Below, one piece after another: positions 41,248-48,833 of a stretch of 49,521 bases of DNA; the first letter of the stretch is position 1, and each line of letters begins with the position of its first letter. The notes below the pieces were generated by a model that was not told the DNA's origin, made no database searches, and saw only the letters and a list, made by a program, of their open reading frames with translations. The translations under genes were made by a program, and so were the position numbers. The stretch comes from a bacterium (GTDB lineage Bacteria > Pseudomonadota > Alphaproteobacteria > Caulobacterales > Caulobacteraceae): positions 1 through 49,521 of the forward strand of contig JAVBXP010000054.1 in assembly GCA_030824495.1 (NCBI GenBank), in the 5' to 3' direction.

Positions 41248-42909
41248 ATGTTCCGCACTGCAGCCGTTTCCCTCGCCCTGACCCTGATGGCGAGCGCCGT
41301 TTACGCCCAGGACGCCGGTCCCATTGATCCGGCCCGGCTGTCGGCGATCGTCAAGACCATGGCCTCGGACGAGTTCGAGGGTCGCTCGCCTGGAACGCCG
41401 GGCGAAGCCAAGACCGTCGAGTACATCGCCGCTCAGTTCAAGGCGCTGGGGCTGGAGCCGGCCGGCGATAAGGGCGGCTACACCCAGGATGTGCCGCTGG
41501 TGCGGTTCCAGGTGAAGGATGGCGGGAAGTTCGGTCTCACCTTGCAGGGCAAGGCGCGCGCGCTTGAGCGCAACACCGACATCTCGGCCTCGACCCTGCG
41601 GCCGGTCGATCAGGTGACCATCGAGAACGCGCCCATGGTCTTTGTCGGCTATGGCGTCTCAGCGCCCGAGCGCGGCTGGGACGACTTCAAGGGCGTGGAC
41701 CTGAAGGGCAAGATCGCCGTCATCCTGATCAACGATCCCGACTTTGAGGCTAAGCCCGGCGAGCCGGTGGCCGGCAAGTTCGGCGGTCTGGCCGCGACCT
41801 ATTACGGGCGCTGGACCTACAAGTACGAAGAGGCCGCGCGCCGTGGCGCGCTTGGCGCCCTGATCGTCCACGAGACGCCCGGCGCCGGCTATGGCTGGTC
41901 GACGGTGGTCGCCTCGAACGGCGAGGCGTTCGACATCGTCCGCACCGATCCGGCCAAGGAAAAGGTCCTGCTCCAGGGCTGGCTGACCGGCGAGGTTTCC
42001 AAGGAACTGTTCAAGTCCGCGGGCCTCGACTTCGACACCCTGAAGACCCAGGCGCGGCGTGCCGACTTCAAGCCGGTGACGCTGAAGGGCGCGACGTTTT
42101 CGGCCGACTATGGGCTGGAGCACGTCCAGGTCGTCAGCCGCAATGTGCTGGCCAAGATCACCGGCGCCTCGCGCCCGAACGAGAGCGTGATGTTCGCCGC
42201 CCACTGGGACGCCTATGGCGCCGGCGCCCCCGACGCCCAGGGCCGCACCGTGCGCCCCGGCGCCCTGGACGACGCCATCGGCGTGGCTGGGACCATGGAG
42301 ATCGCGCGCGCCTTCAAGGCTGGCCCGCCGCCGGCTCGCACCTTGGTGTTCGCCGCCTGGACGGCCGAGGAGCGCGGCCTGTTGGGCTCTGAATTCTACG
42401 GCGTCCACCCGACCGTGCCGCTGGAGACCATGGCCGCGAACCTGACGATGGACGTGCTGCAGCCCAACGGACTGGCGCGCGACGTGGTGTTGATCGGGGC
42501 GGGCCAGAACAGCCTGGAAGACATGCTGGTGAAGGCCGCCAAAACCCAGAACCGCACGGTGACGCCCGACGCTCACCCGGAGCGGGCGCTGTTCTATCGC
42601 GCCGACCACTTCTCGATGGCTCGGCGCGGGGTGCCGGTCCTGCTGATGATGGGGCTGGGCGGCGGCGCCGACCTGATCGAGGGCGGCCGTGCGGCCGGCG
42701 ACAAGTGGGTCAGCGACTATACGGCCAACTGCTACCACAAGACCTGCGACGCCTGGTCAGCCGACTGGGATCTGCGCGGCGCGGCCCAGGACGTGGAGTT
42801 GCTGTACGACATGGGCAAGGAGCTGGCGAACCCGGGCGTCTGGCCGAGCTGGAAGCCGGACTCCGAGTTCAAGCCGCTGCGTGATGCGACCGCCGCCCAG
42901 CGGCGCTAG
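41248..42909 (+). CDS. Secreted M28 family zinc aminopeptidase
   Basis: 553 residues with a signal peptide ending SAVYAQ, so periplasmic or secreted. The zinc ligands are in order: His and Asp in FAAHWDAYG, Asp in GALDDAIGV, the Glu pair in AAWTAEERGLLGSE, Asp in LTMDVLQ, and His in YRADHFSM. A PA domain is inserted at about 130-260. This matches the M28 aminopeptidase/carboxypeptidase group that degrades peptides. It ends in a CTAG shared with the stop of the convergent regulator gene. Confidence 0.9.
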   Translation: MFRTAAVSLALTLMASAVYAQDAGPIDPARLSAIVKTMASDEFEGRSPGTPGEAKTVEYIAAQFKALGLEPAGDKGGYTQDVPLVRFQVKDGGKFGLTLQGKARALERNTDISASTLRPVDQVTIENAPMVFVGYGVSAPERGWDDFKGVDLKGKIAVILINDPDFEAKPGEPVAGKFGGLAATYYGRWTYKYEEAARRGALGALIVHETPGAGYGWSTVVASNGEAFDIVRTDPAKEKVLLQGWLTGEVSKELFKSAGLDFDTLKTQARRADFKPVTLKGATFSADYGLEHVQVVSRNVLAKITGASRPNESVMFAAHWDAYGAGAPDAQGRTVRPGALDDAIGVAGTMEIARAFKAGPPPARTLVFAAWTAEERGLLGSEFYGVHPTVPLETMAANLTMDVLQPNGLARDVVLIGAGQNSLEDMLVKAAKTQNRTVTPDAHPERALFYRADHFSMARRGVPVLLMMGLGGGADLIEGGRAAGDKWVSDYTANCYHKTCDAWSADWDLRGAAQDVELLYDMGKELANPGVWPSWKPDSEFKPLRDATAAQRR

Positions 42910-43373
42910 CTGTCCTCCGCGTCCTCTTTCAGCAGATGGGTGCGGCGGATGGTGGAAATGAGCAGCTGCAGGTCGCGGCGGTTCTTCTCGATCACCTGGC
43001 GGATTTCCGGACGTCGATAGATTTCGGCGGGGATCATGACCCGCCGGCCCTGGACCTGGATGCAATAGCCGCGCTGCAGCAGGCGGGTGACGTGGCGCCG
43101 GGTGGTCTCGCGCGGCATTTGCAGCGAATTGGCGATGGAGAGCACCGTCACCGGCCGACGCAACTCGTCGGGGATCAGGCCATCGCCGCCGAAGTCTGTG
43201 AAGTCCCGGTTCAGCCCCAGGTGATCGGTGGCCGCTTGGCCGATCGCCATGAACACGACGGCGCGCGCCATGTCGCCGTCGAACGCCTCGGTCAGGTTGG
43301 CGAGCGCACGCAGCAGATAGTTGCTGCCCACCCGAGCCAGAAACAGGTCGATTTTGAAGCTCGGCTCGTTCAC
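42906..43373 (-). CDS. Winged-helix regulator-like protein
   Basis: 155 residues. The middle (PVTVLSIANSLQMPRETTRRHVTRLLQRGYCIQ, residues about 73-105) has the pattern of a helix-turn-helix with recognition helix RETTRRHV, and a following basic wing QGRRVMIP. The N-terminal half (FKIDLFLARVGSNYLLRAL) is helical and unassigned. It probably binds DNA; no known family. It is followed by a 4-base overlap with the M28 gene and preceded by another small gene on the same strand, with which it may be cotranscribed. Confidence 0.6.
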   Translation of the reverse strand: MNEPSFKIDLFLARVGSNYLLRALANLTEAFDGDMARAVVFMAIGQAATDHLGLNRDFTDFGGDGLIPDELRRPVTVLSIANSLQMPRETTRRHVTRLLQRGYCIQVQGRRVMIPAEIYRRPEIRQVIEKNRRDLQLLISTIRRTHLLKEDAEDS

Positions 43374-43436
43374 CGGACCTCCTGCATGAATGCTGGGAAA
43401 AGCAGGGGGGCGAGTGATGCGCGCGCCCCAACCGGT

Positions 43437-43796
43437 TCAGTCGGCGAGATCTCTCACGCGAACCTCGAGCCCGCTTTCGGCAAGAGCGCTACGGAAGGAC
43501 AGGTTGAACGCCCAGGCTTCCTGCTCTCCGAGCTGCACCCGGCGAAACGGGATGCAATCGGCCAGCGGGGTCGGCCCCGGTTCGGCGTAGGTATTGAGGA
43601 TCGCTTCGACATCCTCCCTCAGCCGTGGGTGGAGGGCGCGGGCGAAGCGGTGCTGGGCGTAGAGCGTCAGCTCTTCGACCGTCGAGGGCTCGCCGAGCAT
43701 GCGCAGCCCGCTGACGACGACGACCAGCATCCTGGCCTGCACGGCAGGGGTGAGTTCTCGATAGCGGCTATCTTGGGCAAACCGGATAACCGTCAT
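43437..43796 (-). CDS. Hypothetical protein
   Basis: About 119 residues from MTVIRFAQDSRYRELTPAVQ. It is helical and mildly basic, with motifs VVVSGLRMLGEPSTVEELTLYAQHRFA and LADCIPFRRVQLGEQEAWAF. I recognise no family. GAGGAAAC lies before the ATG at 43796; the longer frame to 43832 is less likely. It lies 63 bases upstream of the winged-helix gene, so the two may form an operon. The region upstream of it (43797-44182) holds no gene but contains a perfect dyad and the fabF terminator. Confidence 0.55.
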   Translation of the reverse strand: MTVIRFAQDSRYRELTPAVQARMLVVVVSGLRMLGEPSTVEELTLYAQHRFARALHPRLREDVEAILNTYAEPGPTPLADCIPFRRVQLGEQEAWAFNLSFRSALAESGLEVRVRDLAD

Positions 43797-44005
43797 ATCC
43801 AGTTTCCTCCCGCATCGAACGAACGCCAGCACCGCTTGGCGAGGCTGTAGACGAACGGCGTGGAGGTATGCGGGCCGCGCGCACGATGGTCGTGTCGCGC
43901 TTTCGCGGTTCTGCGAATTATCATGTTTCGATCAGCCCCCTGGCGATGCCATGGGCCGATACGCGTTCCAGTATGCCTAACAACCTCTGAACGAGTTTGG
44001 GAGGG

Positions 44006-44022
44006 TTCCCCAATTTGGGGAA
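44006..44022. promoter_or_regulatory. Perfect dyad TTCCCCAATTTGGGGAA
   Basis: Eight-base arms around a single T, about 210 bases upstream of the hypothetical gene at 43796. The 386-base gap is otherwise featureless, so this may be an operator for the small regulator pair. Confidence 0.45.
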
Positions 44023-44139
44023 AGCCGAGATCCTGCGGCCGTTTTAGGCCCTGATCCACGCCTCAGCAGGGCGTTTTATCGCCCTTTCGGCGAACGACGG
44101 TGTGCCGTTATGGGGCAGTCGCGAGTGGCCAACCGGTCA

Positions 44140-44167
44140 CCGCCTCCTCAACTTGTGGAGGAGGCGG
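44140..44167 (-). terminator. Hairpin terminator after fabF
   Basis: Stem CCGCCTCCTC / GAGGAGGCGG with an 8-base loop, 16 bases past the fabF stop on the transcribed strand. No clear T-run follows. Confidence 0.6.
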
Positions 44168-44182
44168 CGCCGCAGGCCGGAC

Positions 44183-45451
44183 CTAGTCAGTCCACTTCTT
44201 GAACAACACGCAGGCGTTGACGCCACCGAAGCCGAAGCCGTTCGAGAGCGCGTAGTTGAGGTCGGCCTTACGGGCCTTGAGCGCCACCAGATCGAGCCCG
44301 GCGGCGGCCTCGTCTGGGTTTTCGAGGTTGAGGGTCGGCGGAATGACGCCGTCGCGGATGGCGAGCACGGTGAACACCGCCTCCAGTCCGCCGGCGGCGC
44401 CGAGCAGGTGGCCGGTTGCGGACTTGGTCGAGCTGATCGCCGGGCCGTTGCCTTCGCCGAACACCGCCTTGATGGCGGCGAGTTCGCCCTTGTCGCCGAC
44501 CGGGGTGGAGGTGGCGTGGGCGTTGAGGTGGTCGATGGCGGCCGGTTCGACCTTGGCCTGAGCCAGGGCGATGCGCATGGCGCGGGCCGCGCCCTCGCCG
44601 TCCTCGGGACCGGCGGTCAGGTGGAAGGCGTCAGCGCTGGTGCCGTAGCCGACGAGTTCGGCGATCGGCGTGGCGCCGCGCGCCAGGGCGTGCTCCAGGG
44701 CTTCGATCACCAGGATGCCGGCGCCTTCGCCCATGACGAAGCCGTCGCGGGCGGCGTCGAACGGACGCGAGGCCTTTGTGGGCTCGTCATTGAAGGCCGA
44801 GCCGAGCGCACGGGCGGCGGCGAAGGAGCCGAGGCTGACGCGGTCGATGGTGGATTCAGCCCCGCCGCAGATGGCGATGTCGGCCTCGCCCGAACGGATC
44901 AACCGGGCGGCGTCGCCGATCGCCTGGACGCCGGCGGCGCAGGCGGTGACCGGGGCGCCCAGCGGGCCCTTGAAGCCGTGGCGGATCGAGACCCAGCCGG
45001 CCGCAAGATTGGCCAGGAAGGAGGGTACGGTGAAGGGCGAGAGGCGGCGCACCCCGCGCGTGTCGGTGATGCGCACCGCCTCGGCGATGGCCGGGAAGCC
45101 GCCGATGCCGGTGGCGATGATGGTCGCGGTGCGATCCTTCTCCGCGTCGGTCTCCGGCGCCCACTTGGCCTGGGCGATGGCTTCGTCCGCCGCGGCCAGC
45201 GCGAACTGGATGAAGCGGTCCATTTTCTTCTGGTCCTTGCCGGGGACCGCGGCGTCGAGGTCGAAGCCCGCCTCAGTGTCCTCGGTCTTGGACTGGACCG
45301 TGCCCGCCACCTGGGCCGGTACGTCGGGGGCGAGGTCGGCGGGCAGGCGCCGCAGGCCCGACTGGCCGGCGATCAGCCGCGCCCAGGCGGCCTCCGTGCC
45401 CGTCCCGAGCGGCGAGACGACGCCCATCCCGGTCACAACGATCCTACGCAT
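44183..45451 (-). CDS. fabF: Beta-ketoacyl-ACP synthase II (FabF-type)
   Basis: 422 residues. The catalytic Cys lies in VTACAAGVQAIG at about 168, and the two His in LNAHATSTPVGD and KSATGHLLGAAGG, so the Cys-His-His triad is complete. It extends acyl-ACP with malonyl-ACP in the cytoplasm. I take the ATG with AAAGGTG before it, although a GTG at 45460 overlaps the MarR stop. It is coupled to a MarR regulator and has no acpP or other fab gene beside it, so it is probably an auxiliary condensing enzyme rather than the main FabF. Confidence 0.9.
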   Translation of the reverse strand: MRRIVVTGMGVVSPLGTGTEAAWARLIAGQSGLRRLPADLAPDVPAQVAGTVQSKTEDTEAGFDLDAAVPGKDQKKMDRFIQFALAAADEAIAQAKWAPETDAEKDRTATIIATGIGGFPAIAEAVRITDTRGVRRLSPFTVPSFLANLAAGWVSIRHGFKGPLGAPVTACAAGVQAIGDAARLIRSGEADIAICGGAESTIDRVSLGSFAAARALGSAFNDEPTKASRPFDAARDGFVMGEGAGILVIEALEHALARGATPIAELVGYGTSADAFHLTAGPEDGEGAARAMRIALAQAKVEPAAIDHLNAHATSTPVGDKGELAAIKAVFGEGNGPAISSTKSATGHLLGAAGGLEAVFTVLAIRDGVIPPTLNLENPDEAAAGLDLVALKARKADLNYALSNGFGFGGVNACVLFKKWTD

Positions 45452-45456
45452 AGAAG

Positions 45457-45906
45457 TCACCTTTCAGCTTTCTCAAGTCCCACCGCCGCCTGTTCCAGGT
45501 CGGCGAGGGCGGCACGGGTCGCATCGGCCGAGCCGCCGAGCGCCTGGGCGAGGTCCGACTGGGCTTTCACCCAGATCGGTACGCCCGATGTTATCAGGTC
45601 CAGCCCCGGCTGGGTGATCGCAATGCGGCGACCACGTCGACCGCGGCCGCCGGTGATCGCGATCAGGCCGCGCTCTTCCAGCAGTTTCAGGTTCCGCAGC
45701 AGGGCGGAGGGTTCCAGGTCGATCTCTTCGGCCATTGCGGCGACGGAGCGATCCACCCCGCGGGCGATGACGCCCAGCAGGATGAACTGGCTGATATTGA
45801 GGTTCAGGGGGCGGAGCCGCTGGTTGAACGCCCGGGTCACCGCACGCGCGGCGCGGCGGCTGCGGTGGCCAAAGCAGAAGGCGTCCATTTCGGCGAGCAA
45901 AGCCAT
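45457..45906 (-). CDS. MarR family transcriptional regulator
   Basis: About 149 residues. The winged helix is at about 35-100: LNISQFILLGVIARG, then VAAMAEEIDLEPSALLRNLKLLEERGLI, with wing TGGRGRRGRRIAIT. MarR proteins usually repress an adjacent gene and are released by phenolic or fatty ligands. The start is ATG 45906 or TTG 45912. It overlaps or abuts fabF, which it probably controls, and a CCGGTA-TC-TACCGG dyad 27-40 bases upstream is a likely autoregulatory site. Confidence 0.85.
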   Translation of the reverse strand: MALLAEMDAFCFGHRSRRAARAVTRAFNQRLRPLNLNISQFILLGVIARGVDRSVAAMAEEIDLEPSALLRNLKLLEERGLIAITGGRGRRGRRIAITQPGLDLITSGVPIWVKAQSDLAQALGGSADATRAALADLEQAAVGLEKAER

Positions 45907-45932
45907 AATCAAGCATATACCGCTTTCTTAAT

Positions 45933-45946
45933 CCGGTATCTACCGG
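45933..45946. promoter_or_regulatory. Dyad CCGGTA-TC-TACCGG, candidate MarR operator
   Basis: Perfect 6-base arms, in the 46-base gap between the LytTR stop and the MarR start. It lies where a MarR dimer would block its own promoter. Confidence 0.5.
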
Positions 45947-45952
45947 TTTTGG

Positions 45953-46762
45953 CTACCCAGCCCGCAGTCTCGCCAAGGCTTCGGGAAAGCGCCGGGACAG
46001 GGGCGCTTCCAGGCCTCCCAGGCCGACGGCGTAGTCGCCGGACTTTTCCGGCCGCAGTTCGGTGACGCGCGCGGCGTTGACCAGCCAGGAGCGGTGGGTG
46101 CGGACAAAGCCGTGTGGCGCCAGTTCGGCTTCGATGGCTGTGAGCGACGAGCGCATCAGCGGCTTGCGGCCATCGGCCAGGACGAACTCGACATAGTTGC
46201 CGGCCGAACTGATCGCCAGGATGTCGGCGACAGGGGTCCTGACCACCTTGGCGCCGTCACGGATGTCGAAGTTGGCCGGAGCCGTGGTCGAGGGCGAACT
46301 CGGCGGCCAGCCATAGGCGCGCAGGAGGGCCCAGAAGGCGGTGACGCCGATGAAGTACCCGAGCGCGTCCTTGCGGAGCTCATAGATGAAGCGGTCGGGA
46401 ACCACATACTGGTAGGGGATGTCCAAGGCCGCGAAGATCGGCAGCCGCAGGGCATAGAACCCCAGGACGTGCACGCTCGAGAAAACCAGCAGGCCGGCGA
46501 TATGCACGGCCAGGACCCGCCAACGCGGCGTGCTGTCCAGGGGGGCCATGCGATAGGCGAGCAGGGCGATCGGCAGGCAGGCGATGGCGGTTAGCGCGCT
46601 CGTGTACTGCTGGATCACCGGGTAGATCCAGTGAACGCCGGGCCGGTCCTGAATCTCCGTGAAGACGTTCACGGTGTTGAGCGCCAGGATGGTCACCGCG
46701 AAAAGCGGGAAGGCGCGGCGCCAGAAGATCCCGTTCATCCCCGATAGGTCGCCGTTCGTCAC
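45953..46762 (-). CDS. LytTR DNA-binding protein with membrane-spanning N-terminus
   Basis: About 269 residues from a GTG with GGAGA before it; ATG 46738 is an alternative. Four hydrophobic segments lie in the first 160 residues. The C-terminal LytTR domain is about 170-265: VRTPVADILAISSAGNYVEFV, then MRSSLTAIEAEL and FVRTHRSWLVNAARVTEL. Such membrane-bound LytTR proteins lack a receiver domain and sense a membrane signal directly. It diverges from an acyltransferase gene across 110 bases, a common pairing in this group, so that gene is the likely target. Confidence 0.88.
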   Translation of the reverse strand: MTNGDLSGMNGIFWRRAFPLFAVTILALNTVNVFTEIQDRPGVHWIYPVIQQYTSALTAIACLPIALLAYRMAPLDSTPRWRVLAVHIAGLLVFSSVHVLGFYALRLPIFAALDIPYQYVVPDRFIYELRKDALGYFIGVTAFWALLRAYGWPPSSPSTTAPANFDIRDGAKVVRTPVADILAISSAGNYVEFVLADGRKPLMRSSLTAIEAELAPHGFVRTHRSWLVNAARVTELRPEKSGDYAVGLGGLEAPLSRRFPEALARLRAG

Positions 46763-46872
46763 GCCGGGTCTCCGCCTGTCCCGACGGCCGCGCCGCGCGT
46801 ACCGGGGCGCTTTCCGCGCCGGGCCGATATCACCGAACACTGGCTGATCTCGTCCACCCCAGAGCTCACGCC

Positions 46873-48099
46873 ATGACCTCCGCTGTCTCTTCCGAGCGCC
46901 GCCCCGATCTCGACTGGATCCGCGTGGGCGCCTTCTTCCTGCTGATTCTCTATCACGTGGGCATGTTCTACGTGCCCTGGGACTTCCACGTGAAATCGCC
47001 CCATCCGGCCGCGTGGCTGGAGCCGGTGATGATGCTGACCAATCCCTGGCGCCTGACCCTGCTGTTCCTGGTCTCGGGAGCGGCGACCCGGTTCATGGCG
47101 GACAAGGTGAGCGCAGGCGGCCTGGCCAAGGCGCGCGTGGCGCGGCTGTTTCCGCCCTTGGTGTTGGCGGTCTTCGTGATCGTGCCGCCGCAGAGCTATT
47201 ACGAGATCGTCGAGAAGCTCGGCTATTCGGGCTCGTTCCTGGACTTCTACGGCAAGTACGTCACGGCGTCCGGGCGCTGGCGGCCGAATGGTCAGCCCCT
47301 TATCACGCCGACCTACAACCACATGTGGTTCGTGGTCTATCTGCTGGCCTACAGCCTGATCCTGGCCGGCCTGCTGCGGCTGGCGCGGCCGAGCCTGGCG
47401 AGCTTGCAGGCGGGACTGGACCGCGGGCTCGGCGGCTGGGGTCTGCTGGTCTGGCCGGCGCTGTTCCTGGTCGCCTTGAGGGTGACGCTGTTTCCGGTCT
47501 TCGGCATCACCCACGCGCTGGTCGATGATTGGTACAACCACGCCCTCTCGTTCAGCGTCTTCATGTTCGGATTCCTGACCGCGAAGTCGGTGGTGGTGAA
47601 GGCCGCGTTCATCCGCGCCCGCTGGCCGGCGATCGCGATGGCGGTGGTGGGCTATGGCGTCTACGCCTTCGTGCGCTGGACCTATCGTGCCGATTACGCC
47701 ACGCCGTCTCTGGCCGTGCAGGCCTTGGCCCAGGTCGCCTACGGCCTGAACCAGTGGGGCGCGATCGCCGCGATCCTGGGCTTCGGCGCCAAACACCTGA
47801 CGCGCGGCGGGCCGATGCTGACCTACCTCACCTTGGGCGTCTTTCCGTTCTACATCATCCACCAGACCTTCATCGTCGCAGCCGGCCACCACCTGGCCCA
47901 GCTGGGCCTGCCGCAGGGGCTGGAGGCCCTGATCCTGGTCGCCGGGACCTTCGCCTGCTGCTTCGCCACCTATGAGATCGTTCGCCGGGTGGCGGTTCTG
48001 CGGCCATTGTTCGGGCTGAAGGCGGCTCCAGCTTCAAGCGGGGCCGGCGGCCTAGGTATTCGTCCAGAGATTGCGCCGGACCACGCACCGGGCCAATGA
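46873..48099 (+). CDS. Acyltransferase family membrane protein (acyltransferase 3)
   Basis: 408 residues with about ten hydrophobic segments. The conserved Arg and His of the family are in LDWIRVGAFFLLILYHVGMF, and the NPWRLTLLFLVSGAATRF stretch follows. These inner-membrane enzymes O-acylate glycans or peptides on the cell surface. The ATG at 46873 follows the divergent LytTR promoter. Its stop lies 48 bases before the LemA start. Confidence 0.88.
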   Translation: MTSAVSSERRPDLDWIRVGAFFLLILYHVGMFYVPWDFHVKSPHPAAWLEPVMMLTNPWRLTLLFLVSGAATRFMADKVSAGGLAKARVARLFPPLVLAVFVIVPPQSYYEIVEKLGYSGSFLDFYGKYVTASGRWRPNGQPLITPTYNHMWFVVYLLAYSLILAGLLRLARPSLASLQAGLDRGLGGWGLLVWPALFLVALRVTLFPVFGITHALVDDWYNHALSFSVFMFGFLTAKSVVVKAAFIRARWPAIAMAVVGYGVYAFVRWTYRADYATPSLAVQALAQVAYGLNQWGAIAAILGFGAKHLTRGGPMLTYLTLGVFPFYIIHQTFIVAAGHHLAQLGLPQGLEALILVAGTFACCFATYEIVRRVAVLRPLFGLKAAPASSGAGGLGIRPEIAPDHAPGQ

Positions 48100-48146
48100 T
48101 GCCTGGGCCAAGCTCGGACTTGGCGCAGGCCTGGGAGCTTTCTCAC

Positions 48147-48833
48147 GTGACCAATCTTCGCCATCGCTTTGCGCGCGCGGCCCTCATCGTGCTGGCGCCG
48201 ATGCTGATCGCCGGCTGCGGGGTCAACACGATCCCCACCAAGGACGAAGCCGCCAAGGCCCAGTGGGCCGAGGTCCAGAACCAGTATCAACGCCGCGCCG
48301 ACCTGATCCCGAATCTGGTCGAGACGGTGAAGGGCTACGCCACCCAGGAGCGCGAGGTCCTGACCCAGGTCACCGAAGCCCGCGCCTCGGCGACCCAGGT
48401 GAAGGTCGACGCCTCGACCATCACCGATCCGGCGGCTTTCGAGAAATACGCCCAGGCCCAGGACCAGCTGTCGGGCGTGCTGGGCCGGCTGATGATGATC
48501 CAGGAGCGCTATCCGGACCTGAAGTCGAACCAGAACTTCCTGGCCCTGCAGAGCCAGCTTGAAGGCACCGAGAACCGCATCGCCATCGCGCGGCGCGACT
48601 ACAACGCCTCGGTCCAGGACTACAACACCGAGATCCGCACCTTCCCGGGCGCCCTGTGGGCCGGGACCGTGCATCGTTGGGCCAAGCCGATGCAGACCTT
48701 CGCCGCCAGCGCCTCGGCGCAGACCGCGCCGAACGTCGACTTTGGCGCGCCCGCCGCACCCTCGGTCGCAGCGCCTGCGGCCCCGGCGGCTCCAGTGACG
48801 ACGCCTGCGCCTGCGGCGGCGAACGCCCGATGA
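48147..48833 (+). CDS. LemA family lipoprotein
   Basis: About 228 residues. A lipobox-like LIAGCG follows the signal segment, giving a lipid-anchored or membrane-tethered protein. The LemA domain is shown by YQRRADLIPNLVETVKGYATQER, VTEARA, and the last helices ERYPDLKSNQNFLALQSQLEGTENRI and YNASVQDYNTEIRTFPG. The tail is an Ala/Pro-rich linker. I take the GTG with GGGAG before it. LemA proteins are usually followed by TPM-domain genes, as here (ATGA overlap). The function is not known. Confidence 0.9.
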   Translation: MTNLRHRFARAALIVLAPMLIAGCGVNTIPTKDEAAKAQWAEVQNQYQRRADLIPNLVETVKGYATQEREVLTQVTEARASATQVKVDASTITDPAAFEKYAQAQDQLSGVLGRLMMIQERYPDLKSNQNFLALQSQLEGTENRIAIARRDYNASVQDYNTEIRTFPGALWAGTVHRWAKPMQTFAASASAQTAPNVDFGAPAAPSVAAPAAPAAPVTTPAPAAANAR

